From: Stercorarius parasiticus
Taxonomy: Eukaryota > Chordata > Aves > Charadriiformes > Stercorariidae
Direction: 5' to 3'
DNA length: 64,000 nt
Assembly (NCBI GenBank): GCA_013396915.1
Contig: VWZL01000356.1
Span: 248,001 to 312,000, forward strand
Shown here: positions 1 through 11,000 of the stretch, piece after piece
Position numbering within the stretch: the stretch's first letter is position 1
Layout of the letters: each line of letters begins with the position of its first letter
Notes under the pieces: model-generated
Seen by the model: only the letters and a program-made list of their open reading frames with translations
Databases searched by the model: none
What the model was told of the DNA's origin: nothing
Translations under genes and position numbers: made by a program

Positions 1-161
1 TTTATGCTTCCATCAGCCTGCTCAATCACCCCTAATGAATTCTGTAAGAAACAATTGCCAAAATCTATTACCTTAGGATTATGCATAACAATTGTCTCCC
101 CATTTGGGAATTCAAGTCTTCGATGCCATTGATTTGTAGTTACTGCTCTTTTATATTCTGC
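1..161 (-). CDS. SEC23IP: SEC23IP coding exon 5, cut by the window edge
   Basis: It starts after CTGTTTCAG at 161 with [20 protein letters not shown], then [12 protein letters not shown]. The frame stays open to base 1 (about 53 codons). A GT at 71-70 and a CAG at 44-42 look like splice sites, but the intron between them would be about 30 bases, too short for vertebrate splicing. I therefore keep the exon continuous to the edge. The last stretch ([13 protein letters not shown]) diverges from the mammalian sequence I remember, so the inner boundary is less certain than the acceptor. Confidence 0.85.
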
Positions 162-3100
162 CTGAAACAGTAAACAAGTTACATAAAATCAGTATATGCC
201 TTCTCACACAAACCATTTTTTGGCCTTGTGCATCATCTGTATGTTAAGATTATAATTTACATAACTTTATTTATACAAAAGTGTCATGTGAAGCACTATA
301 CAAGTTGATTTTAGGTCACAGCAATGCAGGACCTATCGCATGAGCAACGCGGCCTTCCAGCCACTCCCCGTTCCACAGTTTGTTTACTTTGTTCCAGAAA
401 GTACATTCTGGAAATCATTGTAATGAAACACAAAGAAGTATTTCTAAGATCATAAATACAAAGAACTATCAAATTCTTCATGAAGTTTATGTAAAGGTAA
501 TACTAACCTCTAGCTTATCACTAAAATCCTCAGTGTAAGGAATAAACCGGCTATCCTTGTCTCCCTTATAAAACCACATGCATCGTCTCACTTCAGAAGG
601 CTCTTCTTCCCAGTAAACAGCTTTCCTTATTCTGTCATACAGGTACACGTCATAGCGTCCCCCGTCAGTGCTCAGAACCACACTCTCAGGATCAGGTTGG
701 ACTATGACACAAAAGTTACACTTGGTTACAATACTAACACATGCAATATTTTTACAGACTCACCCCACCCCCAATCACTTCTGTGATGAATATTAGGCCA
801 TTAAGACAGATAGTTATACCATGGAAGAGAAGCATCATAACATCAGACAGCCATTGCATTGCCCCTAAAACGCTTCTAAATGCTCTGTACACAACAAAAA
901 AAAGCTTTGAACATCTCCCAGATGTGAACAGCTATTCCAGAGATGACAGCATTTAACAAAAAGGCAAAGCAAGACACAGATAGCTAGGAGTTCTATGTGA
1001 AAGTGCAGTATCCACTAGGGATGTACATCTTAACACTGACAGCATCAAGCAACAGATCATGTAAACGAAATAAATTAAGTGGCACAAAATACACCTTCAA
1101 GATACGTATTAACGTTACTTATTACTGCCATATCACACTCTCATACGTGAGTGGCATTACTCCAATATCTTCCTTCTAGTCCTTCTGTTCACCTCCAAGT
1201 AAGATACGACTTACCAGAATTATAGACTTCCTCTAGTTTTGCAGAATCCAGAATGCTGAATGGCATCCATATTTGCTTGTCCTCCACCTCCTTACAGTAG
1301 AACCAGTGTGGCTGAACCGGCTCATATTGGTTCTGCAGCAAAACAGGAGGTGCCGGGACCAGTGGACCTGCAGGTCTGGGAGCTCGCAGCTGTGACTGAG
1401 ACTGTGGAAACTGAAAATAGATAAGGGCTCATCACCTCAATCTCACATAGTTTTTACAGAACCAATCTATACTTTGCTATAGAGAACACTCTGGGCCTTT
1501 ATTTCTAACATTTTTCCTCCCTAGGAACATTGTCTATAACATTTTTAGAATTAAAGATAAGTTGTCCACTTTATCATGTTTTTTTGAAAACTTAGGCCTT
1601 TTCAAATAAAGACGTGAACTTCATTCCCATAAATACTGTTAAAAACTTTTATAGTCTAGCACCTTGATTACATAAAACCAGTAAGACTTAAAATATTCTC
1701 CTAAATTTTCAAGACTCAGGCTGAGCTAATTACTTACAGCCACCAAATTTGACATGAAAACAAAAATGCATTCTTCTCATTATTCATTTACACATTATTA
1801 CATTTTTACATAAAGATTGTCAATTTTAACAAGTGGCCACTTCAGTAATAGCTCTGCTGCAAAGTGATCAGGACAGGCAGATTTCAAACGCAAATGTAGC
1901 CTCAGTGACACAAGAAAAGCAACTGATTTTGAAAGTCTACATATAGCTCATTTCATACAAATTGTACAAAGATCCCAGTTAGTACAACTAAAAGCAAGTG
2001 ATGTCAGCAGTAGCAACTCCTTTGGTTGATACATTTAAAAAAAAAACCCAAACCACTAGTGTATTATGACATATATAAAATCAAGCAAACAGAAGTTCTG
2101 AAATTCTTTAATCTAAAACTCCAAATATTTTAGGTTCTACTGTCTTTGCTATGCTTTTTGTCATTATATAATCTTTCTATTTTTTATTCACAATAGTAAC
2201 AATATAGCAGTAGTTCAGGCAAAATAAAAACAATTTTTGTTGTTTTCAAAGAAAACTTGTCAGGTTATTACTAACCCATTCACATAATTTTAATAATGCT
2301 TTTGTGAAGGTAAAAGAAGAGTGGAGATTAATGCTTCATATCACACAAAATCCTCAACTGATGTGTTTCAAAGGGTTTGCTGACAATTTATGTGACCTAG
2401 ATCATAATTTCAAAAATTGCTGGCTTCACCAGCAAAAACAGCTTGAAAAGAGATTTTTAGCCCGTATCTTGCAAATGGCTGAATGAACCTGATTTACAGC
2501 AGAGGCACAAACAATGCATCAGCACAGCTGAAATGGCAGCAAACTCGGTAACAGACAGAAAAGAGGAACAGAACTTCACAACCTGGATTTGTTTCTGATG
2601 ACAGAGGCTCATGTAGCTACAGCCTCAGAGTATGCTGACTTCAAAGATCAGGAAGTTTTCCTAAAGCAACAGTTCCAGGCTAGTTCTAGTGAAAAGATTT
2701 TGCTATCAGAAATGGTTCAAGACTTTTTCTGGGGGGGTTTTGGGAGAAAAGAAAAATCTTCACACGACTTAAATAGTCTTCTTCTGGTACTAGGACATCA
2801 GGAATGATTTATATACCTGTGTTAATGACCCGGGAGGTGTCTGATACATCTGGACAGGTGGCACAGAGGATGGTGGGTGAGCAGGTGCCTGGCTCTGCTG
2901 CAGCTGCGGTGGAGTAAGGTATGGGTTAGCTCTGCTGCTCAGGGTGGTGTGCCGATAAGGGTTATACCCCTGCTGAGATGTTCCTTGGGGAAGAGTAGAT
3001 GCATTTGCAGGTGGGGGACAGCTCTGCTGAGGAGTCTGATAAGCCACAATTCCCCCCTGTGAAGTAGGTGGTGCACCATAAGAGGACTGTGACTTGGGAA

Positions 3101-6100
3101 TATGCGGTGAAAAGGCATTTTGCCCATCCTGTAACCCAGAGACAAGTGGAAGTGAAGTCGGAGGCCGGGAGAAGGCTGGTGCTCCAACAGGTGGTGCAAC
3201 AGTTGTTAAGGGAGGCTGCCCAATACTTCCAAATGGGTCACTGCTACTAGGGACTTGTGAGAAATAGTTGAAAGTCTGTGGTGGATTGGGGCTGGCGGAA
3301 GTCTGACCCAAGAAGCTGTCCTCTTCACCAACGTCTGCAGAATCATCTGCAAAAACAAAAAGATCACTAGAGATAATGTGAGAGGTTCAAACCAGTTAAT
3401 GTATGTAGTCAAAATGTTCTGTAACACTATCATCTATTTCCAAAACTCTGTTGGCACACATAAAGCTAAAAGCATTACAAAGCTTATACATCCTTGATGA
3501 TTAAACACACCATAAAATGAAATAAAGATACCAAGTCTTCAAGAACATTTAAAATGGACCACAGAAGTCACTCAATGTAAACAGATACAGCAACAAAAAT
3601 AAAAAATCTGACATAAGAGACCCAAGTGTGACCGAAGCCAGGGCCTTCCCAAGCCAGCTTGGCAAAGATCCCTGCTTACAGGACACTGAAATCTCTTCCA
3701 ATTTCCCTTATGCCTATCAAATGCAAGAGCAGCCTTGGTCCATTCCCTTTCACCATGAAACCAGTTACCAAGCTTAGGACTTTATACTCTAGTTTTTAGA
3801 GTTCCAAGATCAAATTCAAAAGTAGAGCTTCAGGACATTCCCAAAGAGATCAAACCTATTGGCTAAACAGTCCATCCTCACCTGCTCCTTCAGCAGCGCC
3901 CTCAAAAGGTTTCCCATTTGACTCACAAGGTGGCCACAACTCATCACTTCAAGTCACTTGATGAGCAAAACTTATTCCAGTTCTCCCTAAAAATCCTGTC
4001 CTAGACTAGCACAAGAGTTAAATCTCTGGTGCAGAAAACTAAGTCCTCATTCTGCATAATTGCAAGGGAGGTCTTGAAAAGGTGCAAGGCCAATGACTGC
4101 CCTTTTGCATTGAGAAAATACATAAACCAGGTCCAATGCAGCCAATGCAAACCGCAGAAGTCACAAGAGTGTTGTCATCTGCTCTGACAACCAAATAATC
4201 CCCAGGCCAAAGGGAAGAAACCACAGAGCTATCATTGCTTCTCTGCTACTCGGTCACCAGCCAAAGAGAGAGACCAAGCATCCCCGCAGCTACAAGAAGC
4301 CAATAACAAATGTCTTTATCTGCAGCCAACATAACTGTAATACAGAGTATCAAGGGAGCACAGGGGAATCCACAGAGAAGCCTCCCTAGGAAGCTGCTGT
4401 TCTAATTAATTAATCATAAAAGAAGCAGCTGCCATGACTAAAAAGGACTACTTTAACCAGATTTTATTTAGTAGTCTTTTCAGACAGTGTCAATTTGAGG
4501 CAAACATCACTTGCATTTATCAATTTCTCTTACTTTCACCTATAGCATTTCATTCCACTTTGAGGAACAAAACCAAAAACCTATGTATGCAAACCATCAT
4601 GTGAAGAATACTCAAACCAGTTACAAGCAATGCCCACTACGAAGTCAGGCCTATGAAGTATCTCCCAACTACAAGCAGAATAGCTATTTATACTAAATAA
4701 AAGATCTCAATTTCTAAACAATAACATTGTTCTTCCTTTCACTTTTCATAAGCATCGTGGAATAGAGAGAAGCATACTGCACACCATGCTGTCAATTCTC
4801 AGCTTTCTAAAATAACTGGTAGCAGAGCAGGCAATTCACCTCACCATGTCAGATCACGATAAACATGCAGCAACATGCTGAAGAGTTTTCAAGGTCTTTA
4901 CCAAATGCTTGTTCACAAAACACCTACTATTCTCCAATTTCAAACAGGTTTCAGAGATTTATTCTGTGTCTTTGCTTGCAAAATGAGGTTGACCAAAGTT
5001 CTGCCAAAACAAAAATTATACTTGTGTGTGTATATATATAGACATAGCTTTCCAACACAATACATTACTTTCTACTTTGCCTTTTTCTAATTTTGCAAAA
5101 ACTACACTGGAACACAAGCCCAGACTGGCAGAAAAAGAAGCACTTCATACAAATTTAAAAATTTCCCATGATGTACAGCTTTGACATACAAGGGCAGTAT
5201 TTTTCCCATATACAAAACATTCTTTCTTCAACGGTGACTGTGTGACAACCGCCTGTATATCCCTCCCTATATAGGGTGAAACCTTGACATTCACAGATTG
5301 TCACCTGACAACCACAAGTGACATTAGTCCACTTCCTCATTGGGAACACCCCCTTCTATCTACAGTAAGTATATTTGTTACTTCACCCACACCCAAGCCA
5401 GAGAATGTATCTTCTATCATCAAACTGCAAAGCACAGAACACTTATTACCCACTCTTGGAGATCCAACAAATTCACGACTGCACACAGCTTCCTAACATT
5501 GGCTGTCAGATGTCAAACAATTCCTGAGATCAATTCTTATTACATTTTACACAATTTAAAATTCAAACTCAAGAGCTTGCTCCTTCCTACTTCAAACTAC
5601 GATTCAAGATGCAAACTGCTCTACACAGCCAGATCCCTGTGAGACCTGGCTGGACAAATGGCAAGCGCAATGGACCACAGAAATAGAACGTGGACCTTAC
5701 TTGGGCAGACACAGAACGTGGCACAACCTCTGGCCCTGAAATTCACTCCAGTTGCAAAACTATGAATCTTCATTCAATCAAATTTTAAGTGAGATGGAGA
5801 GTATATGATTCACAACATTTATGAAATTCTATCAGATTTTCTCTCTGTCTAGCTTCGAAGTCTTCAGGAAATTACCACATGAAAGACACCCAAGGAAAGG
5901 TACTGGCCAGACTAGCATTTAAAACTTACTTTACTAAAAATGAAAAATGATGTGTATTTGCAAGAAATAATAGCTATAAGGATTGCATAATGGAAGCAGT
6001 AAACATATCAGCTACCTAGATACCTGAAGTAAGTAGGAATAACACTCTAATGCTTTTACCCCTCCCCCACAAAAAAAATATAGTCGATCTAAAAAAAAAT

Positions 6101-7761
6101 GCTTCAAAGCCACATGTTTGCCAAATGTTGGCAAACATTTTTTAAAATCTACAGAGGTGAACTCCACTGATTTCCAGATATATTAATACTTATTTTAGCT
6201 AAGATACAAAAGCGTTGAAATCAAGTCTTGGATTTTAGACTCAACACGTACTAATGGAGTAAAATTTAAAGTATCTGATTTCTATGTGCATTTCTACTGT
6301 TTAGGGCTTTAATATCAGACCGAACGCATTTACAGAAAAATCCATTCCTTTATCTCAAACTGTTTGAGCATCAGATTTTAAGTCGCAAATGCATGTGTTT
6401 GCAACACCATTAAGGCTTTAGAAGGAAAGGAAATTAAAACCACGGCTAAATTAATAAGGAAATTTAAGGTGACTGCTTAACATGCTACTTTCACGTAGGG
6501 AAAATAGAAGATAACATGGAAGAGGAGCCTAAAAAAAGTGAAAATATGAAATACACCCCTGTATGAGAGCACTGACAACTTTTAATTGCCAAAACAAATA
6601 TGCTAATCAATGAATGGAAAACACGATAACCATCCTGCACCTAGGCTGGGGCAATCCCAAGCACCAATACAGCCTGGGTGGAGAACGAATGGAGAGTAGC
6701 TCTGGGGAGAAGGACTTGGGGGCGTTGGTGGATGAGAAGCTCAACATGAGCTGGCAATGTGCGCTGGCAGCCCAGAAAGCCAAGTGCAATCCTGGGCTGC
6801 ATCAAAAGAAGAGTGGCCAGCAGGGCGAGGGAGGGGATTCTGCCCCTCTGCTCCGCTCTGGTGAGCACTGCATCCAGCTCTGGGGACACCAACATAAGAA
6901 GCAGAAGCCAGGAGGATGCTCAGAGAGCTGGAGCCCCTCTCCTGCGAGGACAGGCTGAGAGAGTTGCGGTCGTTCAGCGTGGGGTCTCTTAGAGCGCCTT
7001 CCAGTATCTAAAGGGGGCCTATAGGAAAGCTGGAGAGAGACTTTCCACAAAGGCATATGGTGAAACTGGAAGAGGGGAGATTTAGATTAGATATCAGGAA
7101 GAAATTTTTCACTCTGAGGGTGGTGAGCCCCTGGCCCAGGTTGCCCAGAGAAGCTGTGGCTGCCCCATCCCTGGAGGTGTCCAAGGCCAGGCTGGACGGG
7201 GCTTGGAGCAACCTGGTGTGGTGGGAGGCATCCCTGCTCAGGGAAGGGGGGTTAGAACGAGATGATCTTTAAGGTCCCTTCCATCCTAAACCATTCTATG
7301 AATCTACGATTCCCTCTCCCTAAGCACAGAGCTAAATACCATTAAGCACAGGCGAAAAAGAGGAACATACACATCTCCAGCAGCTTGTCTTTCCTGTAGG
7401 ACTAACGCCGGACAGCCGGGAGTGACAACCCCCTCAGAGATTAGTCTACCGGACAGGTAGCGGGCGTGGCCGCTGGCCCGGCNCCGGTTCGGCTCCTCAG
7501 GGCTCCCACCGACCGTTAACCAGCTCTGCCCCGCCGGGCTCCCGCCCAACCCCTCCGCGCCCTCCCGCTCCCCTCACAGCGGCCCCTCAGCACCCCCGGC
7601 CGGCCGCCCTCCCTACCCGCTGCCAGCAGAGCGGGGCCCGGCGGCACAGCCGGAGCCTGGCTGACCGGGATGAAGGGCACGGTGAAGTTGAACTCGGTAG
7701 CCGATGAAGAGAAGAGCAAGTTGGTACCGCCGCCAGTAGCCCCGGGCTTCGCCGCCGCCAT
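1..7761 (-). CDS. SEC23IP: SEC23-interacting protein (p125A), 5' part of gene, partial at left edge
   Basis: Coding exons in transcription order are 7761-7617, 3346-2817, 1410-1215, 701-508 and 161-1 (continuing off the window). They splice in phase to about 408 residues; human SEC23IP has about 1000. The family protein sits at ER exit sites, binds SEC23 through its proline-rich N-terminus, links to SEC13/SEC31 and carries WWE, SAM and DDHD domains. Seen here: an N-terminal segment [14 protein letters not shown], a Pro/Gln/Ser-rich region (about 49-255) and a WWE-like region (about 256-355, with [23 protein letters not shown] and WEEEP). The start ATG at 7761-7759 has a strong Kozak context (GCAGCCATGG). 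The SAM and DDHD domains and the catalytic serine lie beyond the left edge. The gene diverges from MCMBP across a shared CpG-rich promoter. Confidence 0.96.
508..701 (-). CDS. SEC23IP: SEC23IP coding exon 4 (WWE-like domain)
   Basis: 194 bases, residues 291-355. The acceptor is TGTCATAG and the donor GAG|GTTAGT. The peptide reads [20 protein letters not shown], then [20 protein letters not shown] and [20 protein letters not shown]. The tryptophans and the charged turn of the WWE-like fold are intact. Confidence 0.96.
1215..1410 (-). CDS. SEC23IP: SEC23IP coding exon 3 (start of WWE-like domain)
   Basis: 196 bases, residues 226-290 plus one base. The acceptor is ATTTTCAG and the donor TTCTG|GTAAGTC. 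It encodes [16 protein letters not shown] followed by [20 protein letters not shown] and then [19 protein letters not shown]. The HWFYCKEVE stretch opens the WWE-like domain shared by SEC23IP and DDHD2. Confidence 0.95.
2817..3346 (-). CDS. SEC23IP: SEC23IP coding exon 2 (proline-rich, SEC23-binding region)
   Basis: 530 bases, residues 49-225. It starts after TTTTTGCAG with [15 protein letters not shown] and ends PPGSLTQ|GTATAT. The composition is rich in Pro, Gln and Ser. Recognisable conserved islands are [43 protein letters not shown] and [13 protein letters not shown]. The proline-rich N-terminal half of this family mediates SEC23 binding. Between the islands the sequence differs from what I recall of the mammalian protein, as expected for a disordered segment. 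Confidence 0.95.
6114..6138. repeat. Palindrome with 11-bp arms
   Basis: ATGTTTGCCAA and TTGGCAAACAT are exact reverse complements separated by ATG. It lies in SEC23IP intron 1. The arms include GCCAA and TTGGC, the half-sites of NFI-type factors, but in inverted order and with a 3-base gap rather than the usual spacing. Confidence 0.75.
6622..7312 (+). mobile_element. CR1 LINE, 5'-truncated, plus orientation
   Basis: The segment reads as the 3' end of an avian CR1 retroposon. It has CTGCACCTAGGCTGGGGCAA, the stretch CTCAACATGAGCTGGCAATG, GTGGCCAGCAGGGCGAGGGA, TTTAGATTAGATATCAGGAA, and the terminus GGTCCCTTCCATCCTAAACC followed by ATTCTATGAATCTACGATTC, a decayed form of the CR1 octamer tail. 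It begins inside the reverse-transcriptase-coding part (5' truncation, the usual state) and has internal deletions. Reading frames across it are remnants. No target-site duplication was seen, which is normal for CR1. Confidence 0.92.
7617..7761 (-). CDS. SEC23IP: SEC23IP coding exon 1
   Basis: It encodes residues 1-48 plus one base of codon 49: [20 protein letters not shown], then [13 protein letters not shown]. The segment [12 protein letters not shown] is the family signature at the N-terminus. The donor reads GCAGCGG|GTAGGG, phase 1. The exon is GC-rich and lies inside the CpG island. An in-frame GTG lies six codons upstream of the ATG, but the ATG has the better context and matches the family start. 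Confidence 0.93.
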
Positions 7762-7835
7762 GGCTGCACCTCCGGCCACGTCCCTTCCCCCGCGGCGGCC
7801 CAGCCCTTTCCGCCCTCAGCGCTTTGCCCACTCCT

Positions 7836-7846
7836 AAGATGGCGGC
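7836..7846 (+). promoter_or_regulatory. YY1-type motif, MCMBP direction
   Basis: AAGATGGCGGC is an exact match to the YY1 consensus AANATGGCGGC. In CpG-island promoters this motif often lies just downstream of the start site and reads in the direction of transcription. That would put an MCMBP start near 7820-7835 (inference). Confidence 0.6.
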
Positions 7847-7880
7847 TCCGCGCCCAGACGGCCTCTCTGCCTACGGGTGA
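7839..7880 (+). CDS. Possible 13-codon upstream ORF in the MCMBP leader
   Basis: The ATG inside the YY1-like motif opens MAAPRPDGLSAYG and stops at TGA 7878-7880, 159 bases before the MCMBP start codon. It is the only plus-strand ATG I see between 7839 and the MCMBP start. It matters only if the transcript begins upstream of 7839. No protein function is implied. Confidence 0.3.
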   Translation: MAAPRPDGLSAYG

Positions 7881-8039
7881 GGAGGAGGAGAAGGCGGGCC
7901 CGGCCTTGGCGGCGCCGCCATTGCCGCAGGAAGAGGAGGAGGAGGAGGGCGGAAGCGGGGAGCCCCCGTGCGAGGCTTGCGAGCGGGAGTTGGCGGCTGC
8001 AGGGCGCCGGCAGCCCCCTGCCTGCCCTCAGCCCCCGCC

Positions 8040-8097
8040 ATGCCGTGCGTGGCCGACTGGCTCAACAACCCCTTCAGCATCGTGCAGGGCATCTTCG
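8040..8097 (+). CDS. MCMBP: MCMBP coding exon 1
   Basis: [19 protein letters not shown], residues 1-19 plus one base. The start context CCGCCATGC is acceptable Kozak, and the peptide aligns with the family N-terminus (MPC..DWL..P..IVQG.F). The donor is TTCG|GTGAGC. A longer open frame continues into the intron but is not family-like. Confidence 0.95.
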
Positions 8098-11000
8098 GTG
8101 AGCGCGGGCCGGGCGGGGCCGGGATCCTCTCAGCGGCCGCCCTGAGGGGGCTTTCCCTCACGGCGCGGGAGCGGCGGGCCCGGCCGGGGGAAGCGGGATC
8201 AGCAAGGCGGGTGGCCGCGTCCTCCTTCCCCGCTGGGAGCTGCCGCCTCGCCGAGGCCTCACAGGGGGTGTGCGGCTATCGCCGGTGGCGGGGGGTCCGG
8301 TCCCGGTGCCTCACGGCCGGGCCGCGAGGTCTGCCTCGGCTTGGCAGGCTGGTGAGGGGGAAAAACAGAAAGAAACCAAAGCATATTTTGGCTTTCGGGA
8401 GCCATACGTGCTGGCTACATGGGTTACCGATCGGTGGTGATATTACCAGGGCCGCCAGCTGAAGCTGGGCGCTAGGCTTGATCTTAACTAAAGGTGTGTG
8501 GGAATAAAAATTACTGCAGTGAACATAGAGCTGAAAGCGGCACCTCCTCCAGGCTCTAGCTGGGTTTCAGAGCTTTTCCTCGCTTCCAGGAGAGGCCGCA
8601 TTCATCTTAGTTTGCCTGAAAGGGTGTAAGGTGGGAAGTCAGTGCGATTATAAGAGTCATAAAGTAGTCTAAAATGCAGTCATTTGCCCAGAACAGAAAG
8701 AAATGTTTAAATTGTTTACCATGTTAGGAGAATGCTGAAGAGAAGACTGTTATGTGATGCTAATGCGTACATAAATGTGGTTTTTTTGTAGCCCAAAATG
8801 TTCCAAACTCTGACTGGGAAAAGAAGGTAACCGATTACTTCAAGGAGAAATTAAAAGAAAATAATGCTACTAATTGGGTAAGATTGTTTTATTCCTTTAG
8901 AGTTAAGCCATTCTTAAGCTTCATTCTTTTTACCTCCCACATGTTTCTGAGAAGTTCTTCCGTTTCGTGATGAGTACACTTCCGAATTTCAGGCCTAGAC
9001 TTTGTGATGCGTTATTTACACCTCAGTTGCTTTAATCTGTGTGTAAAGCAAATATGTGAAATCCCGACTGAAACCGGAGAAGCCAATCTGCTTGACTTCA
9101 GTGTACTGTTTTGCCCTGGGCCATAACTGCTGAATGCTGCCTGTTTGTGGTACAATCCAGTAGATGGCAGGAGCTGACAAATACTGACATTTTTGGAAAT
9201 GTTAATGCCTGCCCTGTCTACTGTGAGCCTGCAGTGTTTGTACACCACGAGTCTCTGAACTGCTGTTTATAAACCCCTTCTATCCTGATCTTTTATGGCA
9301 ATGCTGCAAACTTTTGTGTGGCTTGAAGAAATAGCTGCTGGGGCTTTCAGGTTTTAGGAAAAAATACTTCCTGCTAAAACTGCCTTATCAGGCCTGGGAT
9401 TTGCAGTTTAGCAAGGAAGCTACGCATTAGGTTTAAAAATAAAGCATGCACACTTGAGTTCTAAAGCTGATATTTTTCTAAAAGACTGTGGCGAAAATGG
9501 CATTGTGGAACACTGCTAAGTGGATTAGAAAATTTCATATCAAATCTGTTCTGCTTATGGCTAAACAAACAAGTGAAAATAATTGGCTTTCTTTTTTTTC
9601 CTTCCACTGAGAGTATTCTGTAATTAATATTTCAATGACAGTTTAAATAGAAGTGTAGATAGCAAAATTGTGTTAAATTTACAACATTAGAAGGAATTGA
9701 AAGCACATTTTCTTACTCAAGAGAAACACGAGGGAATATATATTTGTTTATTAAAATGACATTTCCTATAGGGCCACTTATGGGTTTTGTTGCATTTTAA
9801 TGTTGGATGTGGGTTTGGGTTTTTTTCAACAAAGAGTTTATCTTCCAAATCAAAAAACCTCTATTCTTATTGCAACTCTCATTATTTCAGGCTATACCAC
9901 ATGCCCAGGCACTGTTTTTTTCCCTTCTGTTTTTCCATTGTCATGTAAACATATGGGAAAAAGACTCCCCCCAGTGTGGACTTGGAAATTAACATACAGA
10001 TTTTCCACTGCCTTTTGTTATAAGAAATTGTGCATGCGATGGCTATGGTAGCACTGATACATAACACATGGTAAAAGTGTTGTTAAATGGGAATAAAATC
10101 ATTAATAAATTCTATTTAATACTGCAGCTGCAATAATTGCCAGTGTAAGAGGTAGTTTTAAGTGTTGTTGTAGGGTTTTCATACAGTTTCAGTCACCAAA
10201 ATGCATTTCTTTATAGTCTAGTATCGGGATTGAGAAATGAACAGGGCTGGTGGCTCTGGAACTGGAAGAATTTGGGAACTGTTAAGTGTCTGATAATAGT
10301 AACTATTATCTGTAACAGCTATTCCACTGTTGAGATATACAGACTTTGCTACTGCTTGGATTAGGGGAGTAAATGTGGGGGTAAAAGTACTCAGAAAATA
10401 TTCAGTATGTTACCTGATGGGGCACTGAATTACCAGAGGCAATTGATCATATCGACAGCAACAATACAGGGTTTGAGGCAAGTAACAATAGGATATACCA
10501 GATGATCAGAGAGTAAGTTGGTGACAGATTTTTTGCTGATTTTGACTTACTTCAGGGCATTTCTTAATATTTATATACCAGTTGTTTAGAATAAGCTCTT
10601 TCTTATAGGTGCCGTCACTGAATGATGTTCCTGTACATTACCTAAAGCCCAACAGTTTAGTGAAATTTCGCTGCATGGTTCAAGATATGTTTGATCCTGA
10701 GTTTTACATGGGAGTATATGAAACAGTTGACCCAAACACAAACGCACGTGTAAGTGAAATACTGATTTATTATTTTACTAAATGTTTAGCGTTTTCTCCA
10801 TTCTAGTCTTTATATTTCCTGTAGTTTCTGAATTAAACCTGTAGAGTCTGGGCACTGTCTAATAGGACTCTGTTTATATGTCTCAAACAGCATCAGTAAT
10901 ACATCACTTCTTACATTTCCATTGAGGAATAAAAATTACTAAAATAATGAAAGTATGTCTTTGAACAACTTTAGACCGCAGTGAGTTTGGTATAAGTAAT

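Larger units (their letters stand above)
3347..7616 (-). other. SEC23IP: SEC23IP intron 1
   Basis: Phase-1 GT-AG intron of 4270 bases (donor GTAGGG, acceptor TTTTTGCAG). It holds a CR1 LINE at about 6622-7312 inserted in the opposite orientation to the gene, a TG/TA microsatellite near 5029-5041, an 11-bp-arm palindrome at 6114-6138 and otherwise AT-rich sequence. No additional exon or RNA gene is supported. Confidence 0.8.
7430..8350. promoter_or_regulatory. CpG island and bidirectional SEC23IP/MCMBP promoter
   Basis: This is the only long GC- and CpG-rich stretch in the window; flanking DNA is AT-rich. It contains both first coding exons: SEC23IP start at 7761 (minus) and MCMBP start at 8040 (plus), with 278 bases between the start codons. 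No TATA box is obvious. Features seen inside are YY1-like ATGGCGGC cores facing both ways (7836-7846 plus, 7754-7761 minus), a CTTTCCGCC element near 7807 and purine tracts of AGG/GAG repeats at about 7878-7957. Head-to-head housekeeping genes sharing a CpG island are a well-known vertebrate arrangement. Transcription start sites were not determined. Confidence 0.88.

Noticed and set aside
42..71. Possible short intron inside SEC23IP exon 5 (GT at 71-70, CAG at 44-42)
   Set aside because: It would be about 30 bases, below the minimum for vertebrate splicing, and the frame is open straight through.
7483..7483. Ambiguous base N in the CpG island
   Set aside because: Sequencing ambiguity in GC-rich DNA; outside coding exons and without effect on the gene models.
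7968..8462. 164-codon plus-strand open frame across the MCMBP first exon and intron 1
   Set aside because: It is in a different frame from the conserved MPCVADWL start. GC-rich CpG-island DNA has few stop codons, so long frames there are expected by chance.
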